Assembly (NCBI RefSeq): GCF_028561335.1
Contig: NZ_JAQQTG010000049.1
Span: forward strand, 1-64,000
Direction: 5' to 3'
Source of the DNA: Aequorivita todarodis
GTDB taxonomy: Bacteria > Bacteroidota > Bacteroidia > Flavobacteriales > Flavobacteriaceae
DNA length: 64,000 nt
Positions 50,946 through 59,505 of this stretch are shown in pieces. The translations under genes and the position numbers were made by a program. The notes under the pieces are model-generated. The model did not search any database and was not told the origin of the DNA. It saw only the letters and a program-made list of their open reading frames with translations. Each line of letters starts with the position of its first letter. The first letter of the stretch is position 1.

Positions 50946-51584
50946 CTATAACAGTTTTTCATGATGCTCTTTCGCCCAAATGAGGAGACTGTTTGTTTTG
51001 GGCTCTATGTTGAGTTTGGTAATGATGTTGCTTCGGTGTTTTTCTACTGTTCTGTATGAAATGAAAAGTTGTGAGGCGATTTCTTTGTTGGTCTTGTCTT
51101 GTGCAATTAATTTTAAGATCTTTTTTTCAGAAGGGGTAAGTGAGTTCAGTTCTCCATCATCCACAAAAACAACACCTATTAGTTCTTTTATTTTATCACT
51201 AAAAAAAGGAACGCCCTCGGTAACGGTTTTAATACAGTTCTCGATCTCTTCAAGGGCAAATTCTTTCAGGATGTATCCAAAAATGTTGAGCTCCTGTGCT
51301 TTTTGATAGAGATCCTTTTCTTTGTGAAGCGTTATCAAAACAATTTTGGTGTCTAAATCGAGACCCTTGCATTGTTGTGCAATTTCGAGCCCAGACATAT
51401 AGGGCATCTGAATGTCCAGTATTGCGATGTCTGGGTTTTTTTTGGTGATGAGGTTATATGCCTCTCTCCCATCTTTGCCACTTCCCAACAGGTTGTAGCC
51501 TTTTTCTATCAAAAAGTCGCTGAGCCCTTTTAATAGCAATGGATGATCGTCTGCAATAATGATGGATGGTGTAGTTTTGCTCAT
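50946..51584 (-). CDS. NarL/LuxR family response regulator
   Basis: 212 aa. The receiver domain (1-120) has the acidic pair ADDH, phosphoacceptor Asp57 in ILDIQMP and the KEFA lysine near 108. The C-terminal LuxR-type helix-turn-helix (LTPSEKKILKLIAQDKTNKEIASQL pattern, about 148-172, then FISYRTVEKHRSNI) binds DNA. Its ATG overlaps the stop of the kinase gene (ATGA, 4 nt), so the pair is coupled. Target genes are unknown. Confidence 0.94.
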   Translation of the reverse strand: MSKTTPSIIIADDHPLLLKGLSDFLIEKGYNLLGSGKDGREAYNLITKKNPDIAILDIQMPYMSGLEIAQQCKGLDLDTKIVLITLHKEKDLYQKAQELNIFGYILKEFALEEIENCIKTVTEGVPFFSDKIKELIGVVFVDDGELNSLTPSEKKILKLIAQDKTNKEIASQLFISYRTVEKHRSNIITKLNIEPKTNSLLIWAKEHHEKLL

Positions 51585-53590
51585 AACGGAAATTGAAATT
51601 CCAGCACAGTGCCGGTGTCTTTTTTAGAGGTTACTTTCATTTGGCCTTTTAAAAACTTGGTCCGTTCCAAAAGGGTCTTCAATCCCAATGATTTTACATC
51701 TTGGTATTTTTCTGCAAAGTCAAAGCCCACGCCATTGTCACGTATGGAGATAAGGATGTTGTTGGTGAATTTTTTCACGGAAACCTTTCCCGCTTCGGCG
51801 TTTGCGTGTTTCAATATATTGCTGAGGCTTTCTTGGATAATCCGATAGATATTTACTTCGTCTTCTTTTGAGAAAATGTTATCAATATTATCTATTTCGG
51901 CTGAAATGAAAAGCGTCGTGTTTTCATCTATCATGTTTATGGTATATTCAATGGCCTTGGTAATGCCCAGTTCCTGAAGCTGAAAGGGGTGCAAGTCTCT
52001 AGAAATTGACCGAACTTCTTCTATGGTATGGTCCACCATTTTTTTTGTATCATCATCCCCGCTTGCCATCAGCTTGTTCTTGATGACCAACAATTGCTGC
52101 CCGATGCCGTCATGAAGGTCTTTTGATATTCTTCGGCGCTCGCCCTCTTGCGAAATGAGCAGTTCCTGGCTAAATTTTTCCTGAAGGATTTTATTGCTTC
52201 TTAAATGTCTTTGGTTGCGGAAAAGCAAGATAAGCCCAAAACTTAAAAGAACGGCAATGCCTCCAAAGAGCATCGCTTTTTTAAAACTTTCATTATCTTT
52301 TTCAAGAAGGCTGATGTTGGAGGATTTTTCAACCAGTTCCTTTTCCTTTTTTTCGGTTTCGTAGAGGGTTTGGTAGTAGGCAAGTGCGTTTGCGGTACTT
52401 CGGTTGTATATGGAGTCTTTGATTGCATTGGAGGCTTGGTTGTTTTCTACGCTTTTTTTATAATCTCCCATGTCAAAATAGAGCTCGGAAAGAAAAGAGT
52501 AGGAGCTCATAATTTCATCTTCAAGGCCTAAGTTCTTGGCTATGTCGAGTTTATTTTGCGCAAGTTTTAATGCTTCGTCATAGTTGCCCGTTGTTTGAAG
52601 ATATTTAGCTTTTCCGCCCAAAAAGTTTAGTGCTGCTGAAGGATTTCCGGAGAGATCATACTCTAAATTCTCTATGAGTTCGAGATGTTTTTTTGCCTCA
52701 ATAAGTTGGTTGTGCTCACAGTAGTATTCAATTAATCTTGAATGGATCCCAATAAAGGTGGATTGATCTGATTGGGTTTTGTCAAAAACCTTTTCGGCGG
52801 TGAGCAATGATTTGTATTCCAGATCGCGCTCTCCCATTTTTTTGTAGTCCAGGGCTTGATTGTAATATTCATTGGACAAAAATCTATTCAATCCCAATGC
52901 CTTCATCTTTTTGATAAGTGCATTGCGTTCCAATTTGGCTTTTTCATAAAAACCATTCATACTGAACATGCTTATGATGCCTTGTTGCGCATACACCATG
53001 TAGTCATATTCCTTTTTGTTTTCATAAATAGTGTACGCTTGGGTAAAATCCTCTCCCGCCAAAACAAACCTCCCCAAATTTGAATATGCCTGCCCTCTAA
53101 AAAGATAGGTGTCCGCAATGTTCAGGGAATCGTTTTTCGAGAAATTTTCGAGTGCCATATTATAGTCTTCAATGGCTTTTTTAAGATCTACCTTGGTATT
53201 GGCCTTCCCACGTTTAATATAAAGACCGCCCAGCAAGAGGCTGTCCTTTATTTTATACTTGCGCGCAAGTACGCTATTTATTATGGTTATTGCGTTCAGC
53301 GGATCGTTGGCGTAGTTGGTAAGCGGATATTGAAGGTTCATCGCCTTCCTGGCAGCCCCCTCAATACTGTCCATCTCCTGTGCCAGATTTATATATTGGA
53401 TGCTGTATTTTATGAAAGCGTCGCTGTCGGTAAAAAATGTCCGGGACAATAGGCTGTCCAGTGCGGTTAATCTTTCCGTTTTGTTTTTGGCTGCGGCCAA
53501 TTTTTTTTCATAATGTGGAATATCCTGACAATACCCCGAAGCCGGGGAAAATGCAATAATAAAAATGAGGATTACTATTTTTTTCAGCAC
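51581..53590 (-). CDS. Sensor histidine kinase with TPR-type periplasmic domain (HisKA_3)
   Basis: 669 aa, GTG start set by the signal peptide LKKIVILIFIIAFSPASGYCQ. Residues 25-420 are tetratricopeptide-like helix pairs (ENFSKNDSLNIADTYLFRGQAYSNLGRF pattern), followed by a coiled coil, a membrane helix near 437-455 and a cytoplasmic kinase. The dimerisation/phosphoacceptor motif is GERRRISKDLHDGIGQQL with His about 493. The ATP-binding N and G boxes are SLSNILKHANA and RDNGVGFDF. TPR sensors of this kind in Bacteroidetes detect unknown envelope cues. Forms an operon with the NarL regulator. Confidence 0.93.
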   Translation of the reverse strand: MLKKIVILIFIIAFSPASGYCQDIPHYEKKLAAAKNKTERLTALDSLLSRTFFTDSDAFIKYSIQYINLAQEMDSIEGAARKAMNLQYPLTNYANDPLNAITIINSVLARKYKIKDSLLLGGLYIKRGKANTKVDLKKAIEDYNMALENFSKNDSLNIADTYLFRGQAYSNLGRFVLAGEDFTQAYTIYENKKEYDYMVYAQQGIISMFSMNGFYEKAKLERNALIKKMKALGLNRFLSNEYYNQALDYKKMGERDLEYKSLLTAEKVFDKTQSDQSTFIGIHSRLIEYYCEHNQLIEAKKHLELIENLEYDLSGNPSAALNFLGGKAKYLQTTGNYDEALKLAQNKLDIAKNLGLEDEIMSSYSFLSELYFDMGDYKKSVENNQASNAIKDSIYNRSTANALAYYQTLYETEKKEKELVEKSSNISLLEKDNESFKKAMLFGGIAVLLSFGLILLFRNQRHLRSNKILQEKFSQELLISQEGERRRISKDLHDGIGQQLLVIKNKLMASGDDDTKKMVDHTIEEVRSISRDLHPFQLQELGITKAIEYTINMIDENTTLFISAEIDNIDNIFSKEDEVNIYRIIQESLSNILKHANAEAGKVSVKKFTNNILISIRDNGVGFDFAEKYQDVKSLGLKTLLERTKFLKGQMKVTSKKDTGTVLEFQFPL

Positions 53591-53661
53591 AAATGAGAAT
53601 TATTTCAGAGGAAGATAAAAGTACTTAAATTATTGTAAATAAACCATATCCGTAAGCCATT

Positions 53662-54096
53662 CTATTTTACATAGAAGCAATTTCTGCCATAATCGATCAC
53701 GGCTCGGTGTTTCTTTAAAAAATCTGCGCCAATGATGCCATGCACGGGCCCTTCATTCACTTGCGACAGGGCTTCGTTTACATGTGATAGGTCAAAAAGC
53801 ACAAAATCCATATTCCCGATGCTCCAGTTTTTAATGCTGAATTTATTTCCGCGGGAAAGCATGGTTTCCATATTTATGGCCCCAGCTCCCGCAGCCTTAA
53901 TGATGCTTTCCTCGCTGATCAATAAAAAATGTGTGCTATCGGTAAAGCCCACACAGCTTGTGGAAGCGCCCGTGTCCAGTATAAAATCGCCCGCGACCCC
54001 GTTTATTTTTGCCGAAAAAAGATAGTGGTCCGTGGCGAGCTTTTTTAAGGGAATGCGATAAAAGCCTTGGCCTTCGAGAATTTTGCGTAACTGCAT
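53662..54096 (-). CDS. Retropepsin-like aspartic protease family protein
   Basis: 144 aa from the ATG at 54096 (MQLRKILEGQGFYRIPLKKL). A longer frame to 54168 has a Cys-rich, unlikely start and overlaps the divergent tatD gene. The single catalytic motif FILDTGASTSCVGF (about 43-56) and the downstream GIIGADFLKKHRAVIDY (about 120-136, the flap-side GADFL) match clan AA proteases, which need to dimerise. There is no signal peptide, so it is probably cytoplasmic. The substrate is unknown. Confidence 0.82.
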   Translation of the reverse strand: MQLRKILEGQGFYRIPLKKLATDHYLFSAKINGVAGDFILDTGASTSCVGFTDSTHFLLISEESIIKAAGAGAINMETMLSRGNKFSIKNWSIGNMDFVLFDLSHVNEALSQVNEGPVHGIIGADFLKKHRAVIDYGRNCFYVK

Positions 54097-54131
54097 CAAT
54101 TTTTTTGTGTAAAGATAGCAAACAAAATAAG

Positions 54132-54139
54132 TAGCTTTG
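54132..54139 (+). promoter_or_regulatory. -7 promoter element (TAGCTTTG) of tatD
   Basis: TAGCTTTG fits TAnnTTTG and ends 5 nt before the tatD ATG, giving a leaderless transcript. On the other strand TATCTTTA (54110-54117) may serve the protease gene. Confidence 0.6.
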
Positions 54140-54144
54140 CAACT

Positions 54145-54909
54145 ATGTTGACCGATACACACACCCACCTATATAGCGAGGCTTTTGCCGAAGACCGCAA
54201 CGAAATGATGCAGCGCGCTTTTGATGTTGGCATAAAACGCTTCTTTATCCCGGCCATAGATTGTAGCCATACGGAGGCAATGTATGCCTTGGAAAAGGAA
54301 TATCCCCAAAATGTGTTTTTGATGATGGGCCTGCACCCAACCTCGGTAAAGGAAAATTTTGAGGAAGAGTTGGCGCACGTAGCGGAACAATTTAAAAAAC
54401 GGAATTTCTTTGCCGTTGGCGAAATTGGGATAGACCTTTATTGGGATAAAACTACTTTGGGAATACAGAAAACTGCTTTCAAATGGCAAATTCAATTGGC
54501 GAAAAAGCACAAACTGCCCATCGTTATCCATTGCCGAGATGCCTTTGATGAAATTTTTGAAGTATTGGAAACCGAAAAAGGCGATGATCTCTTCGGAATT
54601 TTTCACTGCTTTACCGGAACTTTTGAACAGGCGCAACGTGCCATTTCCTATAATATGAAGCTCGGCATAGGCGGGGTGGTTACCTTCAAGAATGGAAAGA
54701 TCGATACTTTCTTAAATCAAATTCCACTGAAACACATCGTTTTGGAGACCGATTCGCCCTATCTTGCCCCGGTACCCTTTCGCGGAAAGCGGAACGAGAG
54801 CAGCTATTTGGCATTGGTCTGTAAAAAACTTTCCGAAATCTATGGCGTTTCGGAAGCGGAGATTGCAAGGATTACTACGGAAAATTCGAAAGCGGTTTTT
54901 GAAATATAA
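54145..54909 (+). CDS. TatD family metal-dependent hydrolase
   Basis: 254 aa. Amidohydrolase-type metal ligands: TDTHTHLY at the N-terminus (about 3-10), GEIGIDLYWD (about 92-101), IVIHCRDAFDE, FHCFTG (about 153-158) and LETDSPYLAP (about 204-213). Family members are 3'-5' exonucleases or D-aminoacyl-tRNA deacylase-like enzymes in the cytoplasm. It starts leaderless from its own promoter and is followed, after a repeat-rich gap, by the asparaginase gene. Confidence 0.93.
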   Translation: MLTDTHTHLYSEAFAEDRNEMMQRAFDVGIKRFFIPAIDCSHTEAMYALEKEYPQNVFLMMGLHPTSVKENFEEELAHVAEQFKKRNFFAVGEIGIDLYWDKTTLGIQKTAFKWQIQLAKKHKLPIVIHCRDAFDEIFEVLETEKGDDLFGIFHCFTGTFEQAQRAISYNMKLGIGGVVTFKNGKIDTFLNQIPLKHIVLETDSPYLAPVPFRGKRNESSYLALVCKKLSEIYGVSEAEIARITTENSKAVFEI

Positions 54910-54929
54910 ATGTCAAAATAACAAGCAAC

Positions 54930-54995
54930 AAATTCCAAAAGGATAATTTTGGCTTTGGAATGTACAAAATTTGGAATTTCAATTTTTGGAATTTT
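54930..54995. repeat. Imperfect inverted repeat with AAATTCCAAAA motif
   Basis: AAATTCCAAAA (54930-54940) faces TTTTTGGAATTTT (54983-54995), with a further TTTGGAATTT between. The same 11-mer recurs at 63170-63180 with its own inverted partner. It probably belongs to a dispersed AT-rich repeat; it is not a good terminator. Confidence 0.35.
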
Positions 54996-55019
54996 ATTCA
55001 ATATTAAGTAAGTATTAGT

Positions 55020-56048
55020 ATGACAAAAACCCCCAACATCCTCCTTATATATACCGGCGGCACCATCGGGATGATCAAGGATTTTGAGACCGGCGCCCTG
55101 CGCAATTTCAATTTTGACGAATTGCTCAACCACATACCGGAGCTGAAACTTTTGGATTGCAACATTACAACCACCTCGTTCCAAAAACCAATCGATAGTT
55201 CCAATATGAACCCGAAGTACTGGGTGGACATTGCAACCATTATTGAAAACAATTATGAAAAGATGGACGGATTTGTGGTGCTTCACGGCAGCGACACCAT
55301 GAGCTATACCGCTTCGGCATTGAGTTTTATGTTGGAAAACTTGGGCAAGCCGGTTGTTTTTACTGGGTCGCAGCTTCCCATCGGCGATCTGCGGACCGAT
55401 GCAAAGGAAAATTTAATTACTTCCATCCAGATTGCGGCATTACAGGAAAAAGGAGTTTCAAAAATTGCTGAGGTCTGCCTTTATTTTGAATACAAACTGT
55501 ACCGTGCCAATAGGACCACTAAAATTAATGCCGAGCACTTTGAAGCATTTGCCTCGCTCAATTATCCTGAACTCGTGCAGAGCGGGGTGCATTTGGTCGT
55601 GAACAACGAAGCGCTGTACCGGCCAAACAGAAGAAAAAAATTGAAAGTCCATAAAAGTTTGGAAAGCAATATCCTGTTGGTGAAAATGTTTCCGGGAATA
55701 GATGAGGCTACCATTAATCATCTTTTTGACTATCCCGAAATGAAGGGGTTGGTGCTGGAAACGTATGGATCGGGCAACGTTACCAATGCAGAATGGTTTA
55801 TAAATTCACTTAAAAAAGTGATAAAAAGAGGTATCCCCGTCATCAACGTTACCCAATGCTCCGGCGGAAGTGTGAATATGGGCCTTTATGAAACCAGCAC
55901 CGATCTAAAAAAAATAGGTGTTATAAGCGGAAAAGATTGTACCACGGAAGCTGCTTTGGCTAAATTAATGTATTTATTGGGCCAAAAAATTTCGGCTAAC
56001 AGCTTCAAAACCATATTTGAAACCTCATTGCGGGGAGAAATGCAATAA
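55020..56048 (+). CDS. ansA: Type I L-asparaginase (cytoplasmic)
   Basis: 342 aa. The first catalytic Thr lies in LLIYTGGTIGM (about 8-18) and the second in VVLHGSDTMSYTASALSFML (about 86-105), with the Lys in GSQLPIGDLRTDAKEN nearby. It splits asparagine into aspartate and ammonia. There is no signal peptide, so it is the cytoplasmic form. The promoter is not obvious; it may be read from tatD across the 110-bp repeat-containing gap. Confidence 0.93.
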   Translation: MTKTPNILLIYTGGTIGMIKDFETGALRNFNFDELLNHIPELKLLDCNITTTSFQKPIDSSNMNPKYWVDIATIIENNYEKMDGFVVLHGSDTMSYTASALSFMLENLGKPVVFTGSQLPIGDLRTDAKENLITSIQIAALQEKGVSKIAEVCLYFEYKLYRANRTTKINAEHFEAFASLNYPELVQSGVHLVVNNEALYRPNRRKKLKVHKSLESNILLVKMFPGIDEATINHLFDYPEMKGLVLETYGSGNVTNAEWFINSLKKVIKRGIPVINVTQCSGGSVNMGLYETSTDLKKIGVISGKDCTTEAALAKLMYLLGQKISANSFKTIFETSLRGEMQ

Positions 56049-56129
56049 ATAAACCGCTTAAATTATTTTATGGCGTTGTTTTTTTTTTTGATATTTGGCA
56101 CTCCATTCGAAAAAATGGCTGATAGTAAT

Positions 56130-56217
56130 AGAGAGGTGGCCGAGTGGTCGAAGGCGCACGCCTGGAAAGTGTGTATACGCCACAAGCGTATCGAGGGTTC
56201 GAATCCCTTCCTCTCTG
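56130..56217 (+). tRNA. tRNA-Ser (anticodon GGA)
   Basis: Class II tRNA: acceptor AGAGAGG with CCTCTCT, D arm starting TGGCCGAG, anticodon stem CACGC/GTGTG with loop CTGGAAA (anticodon GGA, reads UCC and UCU), long variable arm ATACGC/GCGTAT, T arm GAGGGTTCGAATCCCTT. Discriminator G, no encoded CCA. Confidence 0.96.
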
Positions 56218-56337
56218 CAACAAACTTTTAGGATATTAACAAGCTCATTTTGAGTGTCCATTAATATTCTTGCAGATTAACTAAATTATTTTATATCTTT
56301 AAACCTTTAACTAAAAACAAACTTTAAGTCGATAGCA

Positions 56338-57147
56338 ATGAAAAAATTATTTTCTATTCTGGCAGTTGCCGCAATCGTTTTTGTAGGCACGTTTAACGCG
56401 AACGCCGCAACAGCGCAAACCATGCCAACCAGTTCGCAAGCTCTAGTTACAGCAGCTACTTTCACTATTATTCAAGATGAGCCGGCTCCGGCCGCAGAAC
56501 CCGAAAAAGGATTCCATCAAGAATTGAAAGAACGCTTTGTGGAAGGTGGTCCCGGATTTATGGGGATCGTATTACTTTGTTTAATTCTTGGATTGGCTAT
56601 TGCTATTGAAAGAATTATCTTCCTTAACCTTTCTACTACCAATACACAAAAATTGGCTCAAGACGTGGAAGACGCCCTAAACAGCGGTGGTATTGATGCT
56701 GCCAAAGAAGTTTGCAGAAACACAAAAGGCCCTGTTGCCTCCATTTATTACCAAGGTTTGGATCGTGCCCACGAAGGTATTGACATTGCTGAAAAAGCTG
56801 TTGTTGCCTATGGTGGTGTACAAATGGGCCAACTTGAAAAGAACGTTTCCTGGATCTCCCTTTTCATCGCCCTGGCTCCGATGCTTGGTTTCATGGGTAC
56901 GGTAATCGGGATGATTATCGCGTTCGATAAAATTCAGGCTGCTGGTGATATGAACCCATCATTGGTTGCGGGAGGTATTAAAGTGGCGCTTTTAACGACC
57001 GTATTTGGTTTGATCGTGGCTATTATCCTTCAGATTTTCTACAACTATATTATCGCTAAGATCGATAGTATCGTTAACAGTATGGAAGACGCTTCCATCA
57101 CTTTGATCGATATGTTGTTCGACTACAAACAAAAAAACAAAATCTAA
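56338..57147 (+). CDS. MotA/TolQ/ExbB proton channel family protein
   Basis: 269 aa. Besides the usual three helices (GFMGIVLLCLILGLAIAIERIIFL near 77-100; LFIALAPMLGFMGTVIGMIIAFDKI near 178-200; VALLTTVFGLIVAIILQIFYNYI near 218-240), it carries a cleavable-looking N-terminal segment (MKKLFSILAVAAIVFVGTFNANAATAQ) and a Pro/Ala-rich linker, as seen in Bacteroidetes TolQ-like proteins. It forms the stator channel with the two ExbD proteins downstream and uses the proton gradient to energise TonB or related outer membrane processes. Confidence 0.9.
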   Translation: MKKLFSILAVAAIVFVGTFNANAATAQTMPTSSQALVTAATFTIIQDEPAPAAEPEKGFHQELKERFVEGGPGFMGIVLLCLILGLAIAIERIIFLNLSTTNTQKLAQDVEDALNSGGIDAAKEVCRNTKGPVASIYYQGLDRAHEGIDIAEKAVVAYGGVQMGQLEKNVSWISLFIALAPMLGFMGTVIGMIIAFDKIQAAGDMNPSLVAGGIKVALLTTVFGLIVAIILQIFYNYIIAKIDSIVNSMEDASITLIDMLFDYKQKNKI

Positions 57148-57159
57148 ACAAACCACAAG

Positions 57160-57585
57160 ATGGCATTACATAAAATTTTAAAAATAGTAGCGTTGCTTCT
57201 AGGCGTTGTGGGAGTTATTTTTCTCGCAATGATCATCGCCAAAGGTGATGAGGCCGTATCGGCAACCGGCGAAGGCGTTGATGGTTTCTTGTATGTTGCT
57301 TATATTACATTTGCTATTACAATTGTTTTTGTTCTATTCTTTGTATTAAAAGGAATATTTGCAGGAAATCTAAAAAACACACTAATCTCTGTTGGAGCAT
57401 TCCTTCTTATTGTAGTAATTGCATACCTTTTGGCAGATGGAAACCCAATGCCAATGCAAGAAGGTGAAATGCTTTCCGCTAGCGGCTCTAAATGGGTCGG
57501 AACAGGATTGTACGCTTTTTATATATTAGCTATACTAGCGGTCGGCTCTATGGTTTTCAGCGGAATTAAAAAAGTAACAAAATAA
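57160..57585 (+). CDS. Four-helix membrane protein of the TolQ/ExbD cluster
   Basis: 141 aa with four predicted helices (about 7-26, 43-63, 73-92, 110-135) and little soluble sequence; no enzyme motif. It lies 12 nt after the TolQ-like gene and overlaps the ExbD start (its last base shares TAATG), so all four genes form one operon. An extra membrane protein in this position is a feature I recall from Flavobacteriia and Bacteroidia; its task in the energising complex is unknown. Confidence 0.8.
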   Translation: MALHKILKIVALLLGVVGVIFLAMIIAKGDEAVSATGEGVDGFLYVAYITFAITIVFVLFFVLKGIFAGNLKNTLISVGAFLLIVVIAYLLADGNPMPMQEGEMLSASGSKWVGTGLYAFYILAILAVGSMVFSGIKKVTK

Positions 57586-58214
57586 TGGCAAGAAGAGCAA
57601 CACCCGAAGTAAACGCAGGGTCGATGGCCGACATCGCTTTCCTCTTGCTTATCTTTTTCTTGGTAACTACGACCATCGAGAAGGACAAGGGTATCGCGAG
57701 ACAGTTGCCGCCCAAGGAGCCGCCTACAGACGAACAAGTAAAAATCAAGGAAAAAAACCTCTTTATCGTTAATGTTAACAGAAGCGATCAATTGCTTGTA
57801 GAGGAAAAACTGATGGAGCTTAAAGATCTGCGCCAAGCAGCAATTGCTTTTCTGGATAACGGGGGAGCACCGGCCGGAACTGCAGAGTATTGCGATTATT
57901 GCAAGGGTAAAAGAGATCCAGAATCTTCCGATAATCCCGATAAAGCGGTTATTTCCGTTCAGAATGATAGGCTTACTTCCTATAAAATGTACATCGCCGT
58001 ACAGAATGAATTGGTGGCGGCATACAATTTTTTAAGAGATCGGGAATCGCAAAGACTTTATGGTTGGAAATTTACCGAAAAGACCAAAGACCTTGATGAA
58101 GGAAAGATAAAAGGCGAAGCAGCAAAAGAAGCATTACAGGAAAAACTGGAAACCATTCAAAAGTTATTTCCTCAAAAACTTTCCGAAGCAGAACCTAAAA
58201 AATCCGGACAATAA
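57585..58214 (+). CDS. ExbD/TolR family protein, first copy
   Basis: 209 aa. N-terminal cytoplasmic head, then the single membrane helix MADIAFLLLIFFLVTTTIEKD (about 11-31) with the proton-carrying Asp near its start, and a periplasmic domain with an unusual insertion containing YCDYCKGKRDPESSDNPDKA (about 99-118, CxxC). The CxxC pair in the oxidising periplasm may form a disulfide. It works with the TolQ-like protein. The longer periplasmic part distinguishes it from the second copy. Confidence 0.9.
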   Translation: MARRATPEVNAGSMADIAFLLLIFFLVTTTIEKDKGIARQLPPKEPPTDEQVKIKEKNLFIVNVNRSDQLLVEEKLMELKDLRQAAIAFLDNGGAPAGTAEYCDYCKGKRDPESSDNPDKAVISVQNDRLTSYKMYIAVQNELVAAYNFLRDRESQRLYGWKFTEKTKDLDEGKIKGEAAKEALQEKLETIQKLFPQKLSEAEPKKSGQ

Positions 58215-58224
58215 TATTTAGAAT

Positions 58225-58698
58225 ATGTCAAAATTTAAAAAGAAAAAAGACGGCGGATTGCCAGCCATTTCTACAGCATCCCTTCCGGATATTGTATTTA
58301 TGCTCCTGTTCTTCTTTATGGTTGTAACAGTACTGCGCGATGACAATCTGCTTGTTCAAAACAAATTGCCGAAGGCCGATCAAGTTGAGAAACTAAAGAA
58401 AGACCGATCTGTATATATTTACGCAGGAAAGCCAAGTTCCAGATATCAGGACAAATACGGCACCGAGCCTAAAATACAAATAGGCGATAAGTACACCGAT
58501 CTTTCCAATATTAAGTTTGCATTGACCGAAGCCCGTCAAAAACTACTTCCTGAACTTCAGGACAAAGTGATGGTGGCCCTCAAGGTTGATGAAAAGACAA
58601 ATACTGGAATGGTTACCGACATTAAACAGGAATTGCGCGATCTGAACATGTTAAAGATCATCTACATTACCACTCCTGGAAATGAAATAACGCAATAG
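58225..58698 (+). CDS. ExbD/TolR family protein, second copy
   Basis: 157 aa. Helix LPDIVFMLLFFFMVVTVL (about 19-37) with the conserved Asp; periplasmic alpha/beta domain of normal length. Two ExbD-type proteins in tandem probably make a heterodimer in one stator. It is the last gene of the operon, followed by a strong terminator. Confidence 0.9.
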   Translation: MSKFKKKKDGGLPAISTASLPDIVFMLLFFFMVVTVLRDDNLLVQNKLPKADQVEKLKKDRSVYIYAGKPSSRYQDKYGTEPKIQIGDKYTDLSNIKFALTEARQKLLPELQDKVMVALKVDEKTNTGMVTDIKQELRDLNMLKIIYITTPGNEITQ

Positions 58699-58716
58699 CG
58701 CTATTAAACGCTGTTT

Positions 58717-58761
58717 TGAAAACGCCTTGTCCTGAGGTTTTTGGGATCAAGGCGTTTTTTT
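58717..58761 (+). terminator. Terminator of the TolQ/ExbD operon
   Basis: AACGCCTTG and CAAGGCGTT (58721-58729, 58748-58756) form the stem with an 18-nt loop, followed by a T run. Confidence 0.85.
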
Positions 58762-58787
58762 GTCTCTTTTATTCTGAAAAATACATT

Positions 58788-58795
58788 TATCTTTA
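58788..58795 (+). promoter_or_regulatory. -7-like element (TATCTTTA) of the PorT-like gene
   Basis: TATCTTTA has one mismatch to TAnnTTTG and overlaps an in-frame ATG at 58795, so the next ATG (58801) is the likely start. Confidence 0.45.
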
Positions 58796-58800
58796 TGGGT

Positions 58801-59505
58801 ATGCAAAAGGTATTTAGAAGCTGCTTCACATTTTTTATGGGATTTGTTTCCCTTGCAGCCTTGGCGCAGGATAGCATTCGCCATGCTTCAGTCGATTCAC
58901 TTTATAGAGAGGATCAATTTTATATCGGTCTAACGTATAACGCCCCTTTAAATATGCCTTTTGGGGTGAATACCCGGGGTCTTTCAGGCGGTGTTCAATT
59001 TGGATTTGTTAGGGATATGCCTATTAACAAACAACGAAATATTGCGGTTGCCATAGGCGCCGGAATCGCAATCGACCAATTTGGGGAGAACCTTTTTATA
59101 GGAGAAACTTCAAATGAAGAAACAATTTTCAGGGTTCTGGACGGGAATGTAGATTTTACCCGGAACCGATTCAATATGGCTATCATTGAAGCTCCCCTGG
59201 AGTTTAGATGGCGAACCTCAACACCTTCAACCTATAAGTTTTGGAGAGTCTATGCCGGGTTTAGGGTAGGATATGCATATTGGTACAAAGCAACTTTCAA
59301 ACAACCGGGAAACAATATAAACCAAACAAAAATCCCAGAGTTTGACCCGCTTCGACTGTCTGCCACCCTCAGTTTTGGGTACAGCACCTTCAACTTATTT
59401 GCTTCCTATAGTATTAATCCCTTCTTTAAAGATGCAAAGACTATTGAGGGAGAAACGGTTGATTTTAGGACGCTCAAGCTTGGGTTAATGTTTTATATTC
59501 TATAG
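58801..59505 (+). CDS. PorT-like outer membrane beta-barrel protein
   Basis: 235 aa from the ATG at 58801 (MQKVFRSCFTFFMGFVSLAALAQ signal peptide); longer starts run into the terminator and the -7 element. The mature part is an eight-stranded-type barrel with aromatic strand ends (FYIGLTYNAP, LEFRWRT, YAGFRVGYAYWYKA, LKLGLMFYIL). It resembles the PorT/SprT family tied to type IX secretion, but short barrels are hard to tell apart, so the link to T9SS is a suggestion. It ends 6 nt into the convergent membrane gene. Confidence 0.7.
   Translation: MQKVFRSCFTFFMGFVSLAALAQDSIRHASVDSLYREDQFYIGLTYNAPLNMPFGVNTRGLSGGVQFGFVRDMPINKQRNIAVAIGAGIAIDQFGENLFIGETSNEETIFRVLDGNVDFTRNRFNMAIIEAPLEFRWRTSTPSTYKFWRVYAGFRVGYAYWYKATFKQPGNNINQTKIPEFDPLRLSATLSFGYSTFNLFASYSINPFFKDAKTIEGETVDFRTLKLGLMFYIL

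Noticed and set aside
53536-53551. CCCCGAAGCCGGGG palindrome at the start of the histidine kinase gene
   Set aside because: It encodes an ordinary signal-peptide end and no second copy was seen, so it is not called as a repeat insertion.
56096-56115. A TTGGCAC resembling the -24 half of a sigma-54 promoter before tRNA-Ser
   Set aside because: The -12 part (TTGC) is missing at the right distance, so there is no support for RpoN control here.
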